Positions 1 through 10,440 of a stretch of 57,538 nucleotides of DNA are shown here, one piece after another. Both the position numbers and the translations under genes were made by a program. The notes beneath the pieces are model-generated. The model was not told the DNA's origin, made no database searches, and worked only from the letters and a program-made list of their open reading frames with translations. The stretch comes from Nemertoderma westbladi (Eukaryota > Xenacoelomorpha > Nemertodermatida > Nemertodermatidae): contig JAUCBJ010005502.1 of the NCBI GenBank assembly GCA_032718475.1, positions 1-57,538 of the forward strand. The letters run 5' to 3'. Each line of letters starts with the position of its first letter. Position 1 is the stretch's first letter.

Positions 1-215
1 ACTTTATTATTTAAATAGACCATGTTCGTAGGCGGTGTCGCCGCAACGAGCCGGGCGCGGTTAAATTATTATTATTATTTTGTGGTGGTAAATTATTTGT
101 TGGTATAATGAATTATCGATTGAAATAAATATTATATAAATTTATTTATAGTATTATACATTATTATACACATATTTATATATTTATTACATTATTTTAT
201 TTATTATACGCGGAT
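1..215. other. AT-rich non-coding
   Basis: AT-rich sequence with ATT/TTA runs leading into the acidic ORF. A short GC-rich patch sits at about 28-60. I see no gene or promoter motif that I can defend. Confidence 0.5.
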
Positions 216-659
216 ATGTTGGGGGAAAATGAACTTGTGGTGGATGAAGTAGATATGGATGCGGAGGAAGAGGTGGAAGAGGAGGAAGATGAGGATGTGG
301 CGGCTGAAATAGCGAAGGAGAATGAAGCAATATTGGTGGCTATGTATGCGAGGGAGAAAGAAGAAGCGCGGTTGGAGAGGTTGTTAAATCCGAGAAACAA
401 GTGGGAGGAGATAGAGAAGAACCATTATTTGGAGGAAGAGGCGAGAAAGAACAGCGCGTGGGGTGAAGATTGGGAGTTGGAGATGGAGGCTGAGGGGGTT
501 AGGAGAGCGAGGGAAGCTGAGAGGTGTGCGCAGGAGAAGGTGATGAAAGAAAGGATTGAGATGTTAGAAGGAATGATGGAGGTGTTGGGTGATGGTGGTG
601 GTGGTAATGGTAATAATGCGGTGGATGTAGATAGCGAGGATAGTGGGATAAATGGGTGA
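216..659 (+). CDS. acidic coiled-coil hypothetical protein
   Basis: A 147-codon ORF from ATG to TGA. The first 40 residues are dominated by Glu/Asp (a run of E and ED pairs). Residues about 40-125 are rich in E, K, R, A and L with few helix breakers, so a long charged helix or coiled coil is likely. The C-terminus has a short Gly/Asn stretch followed by a D/S patch. No signal peptide, membrane segment or known domain is visible. A degraded copy of its 3' end lies downstream (about 830-985), which suggests a repeated or TE-linked unit rather than a unique host gene. Function unknown. Low-complexity composition can keep an ORF open by chance, so coding status is moderate. Confidence 0.4.
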   Translation: MLGENELVVDEVDMDAEEEVEEEEDEDVAAEIAKENEAILVAMYAREKEEARLERLLNPRNKWEEIEKNHYLEEEARKNSAWGEDWELEMEAEGVRRAREAERCAQEKVMKERIEMLEGMMEVLGDGGGGNGNNAVDVDSEDSGING

Positions 660-749
660 GTTGGTGGAAGAAATTTTAAAATAGTAATGGTGATGGATTT
701 AAGTGTAATAATCAAATTTGTTGGTATAATGATAATATTATAAATACAA

Positions 750-1350
750 TAACCTTACTTCGCCGTAGCTCGCCCCACAACTCATTAATGGCGCCCATAT
801 GCTAAGGCTTCACTCGCTTCATGGCTCGCCCCATTTTTTCAATGTTGGAAAGGAATGAAGGGGATGTCGGGTGATGGTGGTAGTGGTAATGATGTTGTGG
901 ATGCGGAAGAAGATTGGGCAGATGGTGATAGCGGGATAAGCGGGTGGGGTGGTGGGAGAAATTTTTAAATAAAGCGGCGTCGGATTTAAGTAAATGATCA
1001 AATTAAAATAACCTTACTTCGATGCTATCACTCACTTCATGGCTCGCCCCATAGGTAGAATAATCAAATTAAAATAATATTATAAATACTATAACCTTAT
1101 ACTCACTTTGTGGCTCGCCCCACAACTTGTTGCGTAGTGATAAGTATAAATACAATAACCTTACTTCGATGCTATCACTCACTTCATGGCTCGCCCCATA
1201 GGTTGTTGCGTAGTGATAAGTATAAATACAATAACCTTACTTCGATGCTATCACTCACTTCATGGCTCGCCCCCCATAGGTAGAATAATCAAATTAAAAT
1301 AATATTATAAATACCTTATTCTCACTTCGCGGCTCGCCCCCACAACTTAT
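750..1350. repeat. tandem/dispersed CTTCG...GGCTCGCCCC repeat
   Basis: A block that starts AATAACCTTACTTCG and ends TTCATGGCTCGCCCC recurs at about 1008-1051, 1155-1199 and 1229-1273. Diverged versions lie at about 750-832, 1090-1125 and 1310-1340. AATCAAATTAAAATAATATT spacers are interleaved. It is a short complex tandem repeat with no coding potential. Confidence 0.7.
830..985 (+). repeat. degenerate second copy of the ORF 3' end
   Basis: This stretch matches about 555-720 in order: the GATGGTGGTRGTGGTAATG block, the GATAGCGRGATAA block, the GGTGGGAGAAATTTT block and a GGATTTAAG block. It is shorter and lacks the upstream acidic region, so it is a partial duplication of the tail of the preceding ORF plus its 3' flank. 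Confidence 0.6.
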
Positions 1351-1838
1351 TGCTTGACAATATTGGTAGCCGCCGTTAGTCTGTATTTATTCACCTTTTT
1401 TTAGTTGTTGCGTCTGTAATAGTCTATCATGTTAAAGACTTTATTAAATAAATTGGAGATGAGCTGTTGCAACTGTAATTAAAGGTGTAATATTATGGGT
1501 TTGTTCACTTTATAAAACAAACATCTGCAACCCACTTACTATATCGGGTTTTACCTATTGCGGTTCAAGGTCAAACGCCGACCGGTAGACACGAATTAAT
1601 TAAATTACTTCCGTCTGTGGACTGGCCTTATACCGCGTATGTCACATATACACAGTGGTGACATATGTTACATATGCACAATGGTAACCATAGTAACCAT
1701 AGTAAGTGGGTGGGGCAACAATAGTAATCATAGTAAGTAGGCGGGGCAAGAGCCGTTCGGCAAATTCTTTAACATGGTAGACTATGGCAGACACTGTCAC
1801 AATCCCGGTGTTTAGCATACTACTCGTACTACATGTCC
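1351..1838. other. no gene seen
   Basis: Unique-looking AT-rich DNA. Two imperfect copies of a CATAGTAAGTRGGYGGGGCAA segment lie at about 1697-1750. I see nothing else supportable. Confidence 0.4.
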
Positions 1839-2138
1839 ACCGTCGCCACCAATCCCGGTTAGTTTAACATGTGGACCTACTTTGTCATTTGATATTTTGT
1901 TTCAAAAACCCCTGGATTGTACATTTTCATTGAAAAATTATAATCTCTATTAATTCATTAAATATTACATATTAGTTACATTTGTCTTCTATTTTTACTC
2001 TTCTATCTATTATTTTTAAATTATTTAGGTCGCCAATTCAACAAGTTGGTTCTGCAAGGTGGTAGATGATCTCGATTGCAATGTGGTGGAGATTCCAAAG
2101 CATCCGCTGGTGCAGTTCTCTGCGGATGCCACTGCTGA
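1839..2138 (+). repeat. dispersed repeat, copy 1 (intron end plus exon start?)
   Basis: Aligns by eye, same orientation and high identity, with 12,654-12,960. Shared landmarks are CAATYCCRGTTAGTTTAACA, CAAAAACCCCTGGATTG, a pyrimidine/AT tract ending TTATTTAG, and then GTCGCCAATTCAA. The TTTAG|GTCGCC junction looks like a splice acceptor followed by exon sequence. In this copy the exon-like part dissolves after about 2138 into a GAGG minisatellite, so it is truncated. Confidence 0.6.
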
Positions 2139-2315
2139 AGGCTGAGGGTAGATGAGGCTGAGGCTGAGGCTGAGGCTGAAGGTGAGGGTGAGGGTGGGTG
2201 AGGTTGAGGGTGATGGTGAGGTGAGGGTGATGGTGAGGTTGAGGGTGAGGTAGATGGTGAGGGTGATGGTGAGGGTGAGGTGGAGGGTGAGGGTGATGGT
2301 GGGGTGAGGGTGATT
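2138..2315 (+). repeat. GGCTGA / GGTGAG hexamer minisatellite
   Basis: Starts as GAGGCT hexamers and drifts into GGTGAG/GGTGAT hexamers over about 175 bp. Strand composition is strongly biased (purine plus T). This is a simple tandem repeat with no gene. Confidence 0.85.
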
Positions 2316-2773
2316 TTGTAAAGTATTGAGGTTTAACAGTACAGGCTAAATGTAAAAATTTTAAATTTTAATAATATTTTAATAATTTTAAAATTTAAAA
2401 ATTGGATAACTTGATTAGGGAGTATATCTACATTTGGGAGATAGTGTGTTGACTTATGAGTAAAAGCTACTGTAAGAGACTAGTCCTTGCGTTCGCTCTT
2501 CTTAACTTTACAATATAACTTAACCCTCATTTAAAGTTTTAAAAAATATTTCTTAGTTGAGTAATTTTCTGAAATATATTATAGAAATTTCATGAATAAA
2601 TAGACCTAATAGTAATAATTATTGTGGATAAATAGTCCTAATACTAATATAAAAGGAAGTCAAACAACAAATAAATTTCAACCGCATCGTTCCAGTTAAT
2701 CCAGTTCACGTTCCACATAATAGGATCTCGACAATTAATAACTAACTTTTCTGACTTTGTGGTGGCTCTCCTT

Positions 2774-4007
2774 TCATAGACACTGGTAACTAGGAAGTGT
2801 TAATTGCTTTGGTAAGTAATCATTCTCATTAGTTAGTGATTGTAGTTTAGAAAGTGCTTCCAGCGCGCAATCTGTATCATCAATAGAGAATGCATAGACA
2901 TAGCATCGATCGGAAATTTCTAATGTGTCACAGTTATAGGCAGTATAAATCTTTATTCGTTCTGAAATTATTTCTTCAAAGTCAACCTCTTCGTGAGAGA
3001 TGCATGCAGGGTCTTCGTTAGATGAATCGAGCCATGAAATTTTAAGCAGTTCATTCCTTGTGAGTAAAAGTGAATCTCTCATGGAAACAATAACCTTCTT
3101 AGAATCAGCCATAACTCCGCTCGTGACTGCAATGTTTATTTTATTATTAATGTTAGCGATATAACCAAAAGTAGAATCATTGAAAGAAATATATTCATTT
3201 GATACTAAATTAGTAAGTGAAATTGGCTTGAGGCAAGATCGACAAATATTTAAATAATGTTGTAGTAGAGCAGTTGTAGTGTCTGAGATGGTTACCCAGG
3301 TCCCCTCTTCTATATCTTTGAGTTTTATTAAATCGATTGCTTTCAAGAGGTAAGTTTTCGAATAACGAGCAACCCTATAATTGAAGCTAAAATAATAAGT
3401 TTTTCTGTTGCTATAGAAACTAGTTATTTCATTTAAATGCTCAATAAAGTTACTACATCATATCCAAACATCTTGAAGAAACGACTTTCATCCTGAATGA
3501 TGTGAATCGAGGCATTTCAAATGAGAAGTAGAATTGAGTTTGAAACATTATGAAAATCAAACAGACACTCATCAGCAAAAAAGGAAGCTTAAAGAGTTGA
3601 CATACCAAGGAGCTTGTTCGCAGATTCTTGTGTTACATTGTCGTGGATATATTCAACTATCGTTGGAGGTATTACAATTGTTTCTGATGAGGTTGTTAGA
3701 TTAAAAACATTATTTTGTTCTTCAGTTTTTGAAGTTTGAAACCATGGTTGGAGGAATTATTATCATCGCTTGGCGGCTTATTAACATAGTTTGTTCTTTG
3801 GTAGTGTCCATTGTGAAGATTGTAGCAGGCATGGAATATAAAGTGAGCGAAGTTTGCTGGAATTAGAACGGGTTGGTTTAAAGTTGTATTTATCGTTAAC
3901 GGAAAGAGTTTGTTTGACGAATCGAAATAGAAGCCAAACAAGTTGTCTAGTAGCATAAACTGATTCTCGCTGCAAACCATCTCATTGATTGAATAGCTGA
4001 TCTCCAT
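2774..4007 (-). pseudogene. unidentified protein gene, broken
   Basis: On the minus strand an ATG ORF (4007-3696, 103 codons) begins MEISYSINEM. Coding-like sequence then continues in other frames through about 3690-3450, with a short open stretch that includes EYIHDNVTQES. Next comes a longer open frame of about 225 codons from about 3448 to 2774, ending in a normal stop. Its listed start at 3346 is a TTG, and the frame is open upstream of it, so no real start is defined there. At least two frameshifts or stops separate the pieces. Composition is ordinary and non-repetitive, with no transmembrane segments, zinc ligands or RT motifs. It could be a decayed host gene, a virus-derived gene or the cargo gene of a large DNA transposon. 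Family not recognised. Confidence 0.45.
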
Positions 4008-4559
4008 TTGTGGTACTGTGAATAGGTAACTCGTTTTAAGAAATAAATAAATACTTTTAAGAAAAATAATTCAAACTTTTTAACAATACAACTTAAAATA
4101 TTCCCCAATGGGACAATCTAAGTTAATAATGCACTGCTTCTTTGCTAAAATTTTAGGAATATAACCACAACCACGTCCTTTGAAATAGGGATTGCGACGT
4201 GCTATTGGATTGAGGGAATAATAAACACATTTCATTGGGTTAATTAAATGTAAATCAATAGATACAATTGGAAATGGGGTGATTTGAAAAGCAGTGAGTG
4301 TGCCGGAGAAAAGTGCATATAGTAATGGGCATTAGTTTGGGTATGTTAATTAATGTTAAACTACAGTATCTGAAGAAATATTTTATGCAAGGCATGGCAT
4401 GGGCTTTTCCTGTGAGGGTAAATTATGTTTTGGGCCCCGCTACGTCGTTTTATTTCATTCTATCATTACCTACTACTGTATGACAAAAATAATACAAATG
4501 TACTGTATATTGTACTGTATGAATTGTTCCACTGGATGGATTGCTCCACCAGTAGAGGA
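4008..4559. other. no gene seen
   Basis: AT-rich flank between the broken minus-strand gene and the LINE. Short plus-strand ORFs at about 4298-4590 overlap in several frames and show no domain, so I treat them as chance. Confidence 0.4.
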
Positions 4560-6235
4560 GGGCCATTCAATTACGCGGCTCCAAGTATAGACAGCCTGGG
4601 GGGGCCATGGGTCGCGATATGGTTGAGCTGTTGACGTCGGAAGCCACAGCTTTTGTGGCTGGTTTGAGACATAATGTTGCGAATGCGCATTCCGAGCGGA
4701 TCCTCCTCGCAGACTCGCTGCTCCTTCACCGGGACCCCAGGGTCATCAAAGCTGCGGATATCCGATGCCTCCTCATCCGCCGACTCAAAATGTGGAGGTC
4801 AGGGCGGCTTGAGGCGCTGCTTCAGGAGGCAGAGCGCTGCTCCAGTAAAGTTGGATCTGGAAGGCAGACCAAAGCCAAGACCCCGGAGGAGGACAAAGAC
4901 CACATAGTTCGAGTTTTTACTCACCTGATGTTGGAGGGCAAAGTGAGGAGCGCTGTTCGGTGGGTCACAAATCGTGAGGGTGGGGGGGGGGGGGGGGGGG
5001 GGGCTGTTAGACCCAGATGATGACGCCATTGATGCTGAGGGAAGAAAGGTTAAGGTCATCGACCTTCTTTGTGCCAAGCATCCCCTTGCGTCCCCACCTC
5101 CACCTGAGGTCCTTATCCAACTCGATGAGGACCTCCCAGTCTGGGTCGACGTCGACGTTACTGCCTCCCACATAGAATCCTCCGCGCATCGACTCCATGG
5201 AGGTGCTGGACCTGCCGGCTCCGATTCAACCCGCTGGGGCGATTACCTCCTTTGTTATGGCGCTCACAGCGAATGCCTCCGGGACGCGGTTGCTGAGATA
5301 CCACGTTCCCTTTTCAATGCTGTCGTACCCTGGGAGTCAGTGCGCGCCCTGATGTCCTGTAGTCTGATCGCCCTGGATAAGTGCCCGGGGGTCCGCCCAA
5401 TCGGCATCGGGGAGTGTTTACGGCGGATTCTTGGCCGATCCTTGGCCGAAGCACCGGGGGATGACGTAACCGCGACCTGTGGCGCCGAGCAGCTCTCCAC
5501 CGGAACGTCAGCCAGCGTCGAGGCCGCCGTCCACACGATGGAGGAGTTGTTTGAGGACCACAAGGAGGATGGCTGGGGAGTTCTCCTCATCGACACGTCC
5601 AACGCGTTCAACTCAATGAACCGGACAGCCGCGTTGTGAAACGCTCATCAGCTGTGGCCCAGGTGCTCCCTGTTTTTGTTTAACTGCTACAGGGGGCACA
5701 GTATGGTAATTATTAGAGGGACCAACATGGTTTTATTTAGTGAGGAGGGAACCACCCAGGGCAATCCCCTTGCGATGCTGGAGTACTCGACCGGTATACT
5801 CCCCCTCATCCACCACCTGAGAAAGCCCCCCTCATTCAGAACTGGTTTTCCGACGACACAGTGGCAGCTGGCAGACTCCTCCTGATCCTGGAATGGTTCA
5901 GGGAACTGAAACGTCACGGCCCCACCCTCGACTACTATCCAGAACCCTCCAAGAGTTACCGCGTCGTAGCTCCACAGTACGAGGAGGAGGCTCATAGAGT
6001 TTTCGCTGGCCAGGAGATAAACATAGTATCGGGTCACCGTTTCCTGGTGGGTATCTTGGTGGGACTGCAGAGCAATTGGGTTACATTCAGGCCAAAGTTG
6101 CTGCGTGGGTCGCATCGGTTGATTGTCTCTCCGAGATGGCCGAGGCCCAACCTCAAGCCGCATTCGCTGCCATGGCCGGCTCCCTCCAACAGGAGTGGGC
6201 CTACCTCCAGCGCGTAAGCCCAGACTGTGACAACG
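4560..6235 (+). pseudogene. LINE with GIGE-type reverse transcriptase, frameshifted and 3'-truncated
   Basis: Non-LTR-type RT polyprotein remnant in several frames. The part upstream of the RT (4607-5020) holds the Arg-rich 'RRLKMWRSGRLEALL' segment and the 'LMLEGKVRSAVR' segment. A G run at about 4981-5003 then shifts the frame. The next frame (to 5639) carries GVRPIGIGECLRRILG and the catalytic motif A region LLIDTSNAFNSMNR. Motif B (EGTTQGNPLAM) is at about 5740-5775, and motif C (FSDDT, both Asp retained) at about 5850-5861. The thumb-side region with AEAQPQAAFAAMAGS is at about 6135-6185. The C-terminal nuclease-like region is absent here, but a sister fragment sits at 9292-9825. GC content is much higher than in the flanks. 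At least four frame breaks mean it is dead. Confidence 0.85.
4981..5003 (+). repeat. poly-G run inside the LINE reading frame
   Basis: A run of about 22 G, interrupted by one T near its start. It falls where the reading frame of the LINE protein encodes Gly. The ORF on each side is in a different frame, so the run marks one of the frameshifts. Its length may be unstable or mis-assembled. Confidence 0.8.
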
Positions 6236-6261
6236 AGACATCAAAGCAGTATTATTAAAAG

Positions 6262-6690
6262 CGAGAAATTGAATGGTTATTCTTAGAAAGACATCCTGAC
6301 AGTTGTATCGGCATTGAATGGGCACAAGGAAGTGCGACACTTTCCTTCTATCAGTTGATGGGTGATCCTACGAAATCATCAGATGACTTGCTGGTTCCCC
6401 AGCACAATAAGCTTTCGAGGAGTGGAACTATTCTGCCTACATCGCTTCTTGGAATGTTTGGTGTGGCAAACTCAATTGTAAAGCAAACTGTTACACCTAA
6501 TTTATCTACTACATCCCAGTGTCAAGAAGCTGATAAAGAACATCATCCAATTTTGCATCTGGAAAAAGGTTGGGCCTGGAATTTTATCATTATGGTCCCA
6601 TTTATTACTGCACTATCGAAGAAGTCGGCAGCTTACGCTGGCTGTTCACTGGTTCTTTATGGATATGGCAACGTGTGACTCCGTCTAGGT
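6262..6690 (+). pseudogene. unidentified coding-like fragment with one frameshift
   Basis: From just after the LINE, a plus-strand frame is open from about 6262 to 6568. It includes ERHPDSCIGIEWAQG and KSSDDLLVPQHNK. Coding character then seems to move to another frame (LEFYHYGPIYYCTIEEVGSL) up to about 6690. The residue mix (W, H, Y, C, G) is typical of a real globular protein rather than of AT-rich noise. I do not recognise the family. It may be an unrelated exon or TE fragment into which the LINE inserted. Confidence 0.35.
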
Positions 6691-6869
6691 CGCAATGCCA
6701 AAACGGGGCTGCCAATGCCAGCACTCAAAGCGAGATGGTAGAAGTTGCAGCAGGATCTCGAGGTGTAAGTGTCAGCGTCGAGGGCGGCCTTGCAACAACT
6801 GCATCAGGAAGGTGTGACAATCCATGGAATCCGGACAGCAGCTGGGCTTCCAAACGAATAATGTCGTCC

Positions 6870-7085
6870 CTATTAGTTTCGTTCGGGTTTAGTTATTAGT
6901 TTAGTTCGGGGTTAGTTTTAAATTCGTTTTAGTTTAGTTATTAATTAGTTTTAGTTTTAGTTAGGTTTAGTTCGGGTTTAGTTACAGTATTAGTTTAGTT
7001 CGGGTTTTGTTTAAGTTAATTTTAATATAGTTTCGGTTTAGTTATTATTTTAGTACGGGTTTAGCTATTATTTAGTTTTAATCTA
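6870..7085 (+). repeat. degenerate TTAGTTCGGGTTTAG repeat
   Basis: Irregular reiteration of TTAGTT, TTTTAGTT and TTCGGGTTTAGTTA words over about 215 bp. It is too diverged for a clean unit length. No gene. Confidence 0.7.
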
Positions 7086-7611
7086 CTGTACCAATCAACG
7101 TGCTACCGTTTGTGCGTTTACATAATTCAGAAATTATACATTTTTAATTTATTGTAAAATATTGTCTTATTTTCAAACTACGTAGGCCTGTATGTATAGA
7201 CTACTATGTATACTGACAGGTTTACATATTTTTATCCATTTATGGATGCCACAATATAAACTGGGGGGGGGGGGTAGGGAGCTTTTATAAGTGGTTTGGG
7301 TTGGGCACCTACAGAATAAGTCAATGTTTTCTGAAAAATGTTTACCACCAACCAATTTATCAATGAGATAAAATTATTGGGAACAACTCTAATTTTGAGT
7401 TCAGTGGATAAAATATATAAAGTTATCTAAAAACTCAGCTGTGAACGTGAAACTCACAGGAGGCAACCAGAAGACTCATCAAACTTGGCTGTTTTCTGTA
7501 AGGCAGAGAAGGCACCACACTTACTCCCAATGTTAAATACTCATTAATAGCCAACCTCTTTCTTTACTCCCCCCATATTCCCGATATCGCTGTACTAACG
7601 TACCAGTTACG
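7086..7611. other. no gene seen
   Basis: AT-rich DNA with a short G run at about 7262-7274. A minus-strand ORF crosses this run but has no recognisable features. Confidence 0.4.
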
Positions 7612-7700
7612 AAATTTAAACTGATTCAGTCCGTGTTCGAACTCGGGATCTCTGATATAGAAGAGAATAGAGTAACTCCTCCACAATCTAGACAGATTCC
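7612..7700 (-). mobile_element. possible tRNA-derived SINE remnant
   Basis: On the minus strand, GAGATCCCGAGTTCGAACAC (about 7664-7636) contains a B-box-like GAGTTCGAAC core. About 45 bp upstream lies a weak A-box-like TGTGGAGGAGTTACTC. This spacing is what tRNA-derived SINE heads show. The A box is poor and no tail could be delimited, so it could also be chance. Confidence 0.3.
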
Positions 7701-8411
7701 AGATATGCAGTTAAATGGAGCAATAATGTTGTGTGTGATTATCTGGCGGTGATGTGCTGCCTACGGCAAGTATTGAATCAATAAATTACGGTTGGGGTTA
7801 TTTAATACCTGGCGGCAACATACTCCACGGCAAGTTCAATTATTGTAACATTATATATAGAGTATGTAGTCGGGGTAATATGTATCGAAGTTAGATTCTA
7901 TACGGAAGTATAAGATTAATAAATATGGTATCCCTATATTCATCTAGTAAACCCTTCACCATGGAGACCAGTAATTGACACCTTTGATCTCCTGCTTGGA
8001 GGTCCCCTGTTCCATCACGGGTCAGGTCAGTTACAATTACGTAACTGAAAAGTCGAAGCAGCGACAAGGGAACCTGGGATCCTTGGGGACTGAAGAATGG
8101 GGTTGGATGGTGAGAGTATTCAACTTTGGGAGTTAGTGTGGCGACCTCTCTAATTGTCTAACTGCCAAGGGAGAGATGTCTCCAACCCTTTCATATTTTT
8201 TCGTCGTTTGTTTTCTTATTATTGCCAGTTATTGATAAAAACGCCGATATACTTTGTGAATTAATTAACTAATTTTCAGCCGGAATAAAAATTAATAATA
8301 ATGTATCAAAAATGCTAAAGAAACCAATAAATAATATTGTTGTAACTAGAAATAACAATTCGGGTTTACGTTCAGTGCTGTTGCAACTCAGTTATTATAC
8401 TACAAGTTAAT
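7701..8411. other. no gene seen
   Basis: Mixed-composition DNA. Two related segments, TCTGGCGGTGATGTGCTGCC and CCTGGCGGCAACATACTCC, lie at about 7742-7830. I recognise no coding region. Confidence 0.4.
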
Positions 8412-8757
8412 CTTAATGTTATATTTTGTTTATGTTTGTTTGTAAATGTAACGGATATATTTGATTAAAGTTTAATCTGAAAATGAATTGGTTTATTTTG
8501 TTTCATTTATACGAAGATAAATTATACGAAATAATTGTCATGGAGACCATAGAATCATTTTTTTTATTTATAATATCTTGTATTTCTTAATGTTATATTT
8601 TGTTTATGTTTGTTTGTAAATGTAACTGATATATTTGATTAAAGTTTAATCTGAAAATGAATTGGTTTATTTAGTTTCATTTATACGAAGATAAATTATA
8701 CGAAATAATTGTCAAGGAGACCATAGAATCGATTTTTTTTTATCTATAATAGCTTTT
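8412..8757 (+). repeat. 174-bp tandem duplication
   Basis: The segment starting CTTAATGTTATATTTTG at 8412 restarts at 8586 and runs to about 8757, nearly identical. Shared landmarks are TGATTAAAGTTTAATCTG and TTATACGAAGATAAATTATA. It is a recent tandem duplication of non-coding DNA. The unit contains its own small inverted repeats. Confidence 0.85.
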
Positions 8758-9075
8758 TAACCTTTTCGGTTAAACAGCATCTGTAATGATAAGATATATA
8801 TATATACTCGCTTGAGATATGTCGTCTGCATTGATAGGTTGTTTAGTTTCTAAACTCATAGTCTACCAACAGTCATGGGCTTCAAAAAATTCAGATTATC
8901 TAAATGGGGTTCCCTAAAATCAAAATAATCAAAATCATATCAGCTGATATCCGTAACTAAGGAAATAACTTCATTCTGTACTGTACTGTACAGCAGTAGG
9001 CCTACCGAACCGATACAGTTGTTATCACAGTAGGCTATTATTACTGGTGTGGAATCCGGGAATGGCAAGGATGAT

Positions 9076-9839
9076 GTTGGTCTTTTTTTTTTTTTTTTTT
9101 TTTTTCGGGAGGTATCTCAGCATATTTATTATTAAAACTAGTAAAAACAGCTGATACACATCAGATCACATAGCAACCACCACCAACAACCAGACAAATA
9201 TACACTGTTAAATTAGTACTACAGTCAGACAGTTAGTATATGATACTGTCTGACTGTCCTCCAAACTTGGAGGGTTGTTATCCACAGCCGCCTACGCCGG
9301 GTTGCAGTCGCCATTGCTGTGGATGATCAACTCCACATCGTACTGAACCGGACGCCTCTTAGCTGATCGGCAGCCGCGAAGGCACAGGAGGGCTGACCAC
9401 AAAAGGGCGAAACTCAACCTCCTGCGAACCCACACAACACACTCTGAATAGCGGACCTCGCGTTTGTCAGCCAGTTTCAACGCGAGACGCTTGATAAACT
9501 GTGTGGCTGACGGTGAAGCTCCACCAAACACAGAGAATATAAGGGGAGTGAAGCTGGCGTGCTCCACCTCCCTCAACTGCTCTTCGTATTTGAGCCTCAT
9601 GCGAGACTCGTGGTGTAGGTGAGATGCCGGAAGGGACATTGCGGCGTTGGTGTCCACCAGCGGGTTGAAGACAGACACGTCAATGAACGTTTTCCGGAAA
9701 CGGTTTCCCCAGAATCTGCTCACCGATACATCCAGCCTCGCCTGCTGGTCCGTCAAAGTCGACCGATGGCTGAACGTCTCGCCCGATATTGGCTGCAGAA
9801 GCGGTTCCACCCCAACGATGGACGATGTTGTGTTGGTCT
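9076..9839 (-). mobile_element. 5'-truncated LINE insertion with poly(A) and 9-bp TSD
   Basis: A T run at 9083-9105 is the poly(A) tail of a minus-strand insert. TGTTGGTCT occurs directly before the T run (9075-9083) and again at 9831-9839. The intact opposite arm of the surrounding foldback element shows the uninterrupted version of this site, so the insertion limits are well fixed. The insert holds a 3' untranslated region of about 185 bp and the C-terminal coding part. Truncation of the 5' end is typical of target-primed reverse transcription. Confidence 0.85.
9292..9825 (-). pseudogene. C-terminal nuclease-like part of the GIGE-type LINE protein
   Basis: Minus-strand open frame of at least 172 codons ending in a normal stop. 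It contains EPLLQPISGETF, then a segment FWGNRFRKTFIDVSVFNP. The FxDVxVF pattern in that segment resembles the D/E core of restriction-like (PD-(D/E)XK) nucleases in this RT family. HASFTPLIFS and SECVVWVRRRLSFALLWSALLC follow. From memory of the family, these blocks follow the RT thumb, so this is the missing C-terminus of the type of protein seen at 4560-6235. The frame is uninterrupted, so this insertion is younger than the plus-strand copy. The true N-terminus is lost by truncation. Confidence 0.75.
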
Positions 9840-10440
9840 AGTTTAGTTTGTGGTACTGACACAAGTCAAAGCACTGAGGATTAAATTGTGACAGATGATT
9901 ATTTGGTGTTGATGTAACAGATGACACTTCTTAATATATGGCTGCGACTGTACTGGTGGCAGTCATTGGTACTGCTACAGAGGTAGGGTAGAAGAAAAGG
10001 GATCTGTACCCTCAACTGGTAATGGACAAAGTTCTTTCTGTCTTTCAGAGCGAATACATTTCCATGGGATACATTTCCATAAACTGGTATATTATCCAAG
10101 TTGACAGATGCCATTTTTCTTCTACCCTACCGGTACTGATGGCTACCACGGTACAGCAGTACGTGTACAGTCGCGGCCATACTGCCATATATTAACAGTC
10201 GTCTGTCACATCAACACCAAATAACAGCCTGTCGCAATTTAATACTCAGTGTTTTGACTTGTGTTGGTACCACAAATTAAACTAGACCAACGTTGTCCTT
10301 GCCATTCCCAGATTCCATACAGCCATACTGGTAATTATAGCCTACCAGTACCATGATAACAATAACTGTATAATAACTCGGTAGGCCTACTGCTGCATGG
10401 TACAGTACAGAACATAATTTCCTTAGTTACAGCTGATATG

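Larger units (their letters stand above)
8936..10440. mobile_element. foldback element with ~300-bp inverted arms
   Basis: The sequence from 8936 (CATATCAGCTG) inward is the reverse complement of the sequence from 10,440 outward-in (ends CAGCTGATATG). The right arm is contiguous (about 10,117-10,440). The left arm is in two parts (8936-9083 and 9840-9998), interrupted by a LINE insertion. Arm landmarks that pair include GTAGGCCTAC, CAAGGACAACGTTGGTCT, AATTTGTGGTACCAACACAAG (with mismatches) and GGTAGGGTAGAAG. The loop is about 9999-10,116. No transposase ORF is present. It looks like a non-autonomous foldback or MITE-like element. I could not identify its own TSD. Confidence 0.75.

Noticed and set aside
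425-715. Minus-strand Pro/Ser-rich ORF opposite the acidic ORF
   Set aside because: It is the antisense shadow of the Glu/Gly-rich plus-strand frame.
4799-5611. Minus-strand ORFs opposite the LINE
   Set aside because: Plus-strand frames carry recognisable RT motifs. The minus frames are GC-driven shadows.
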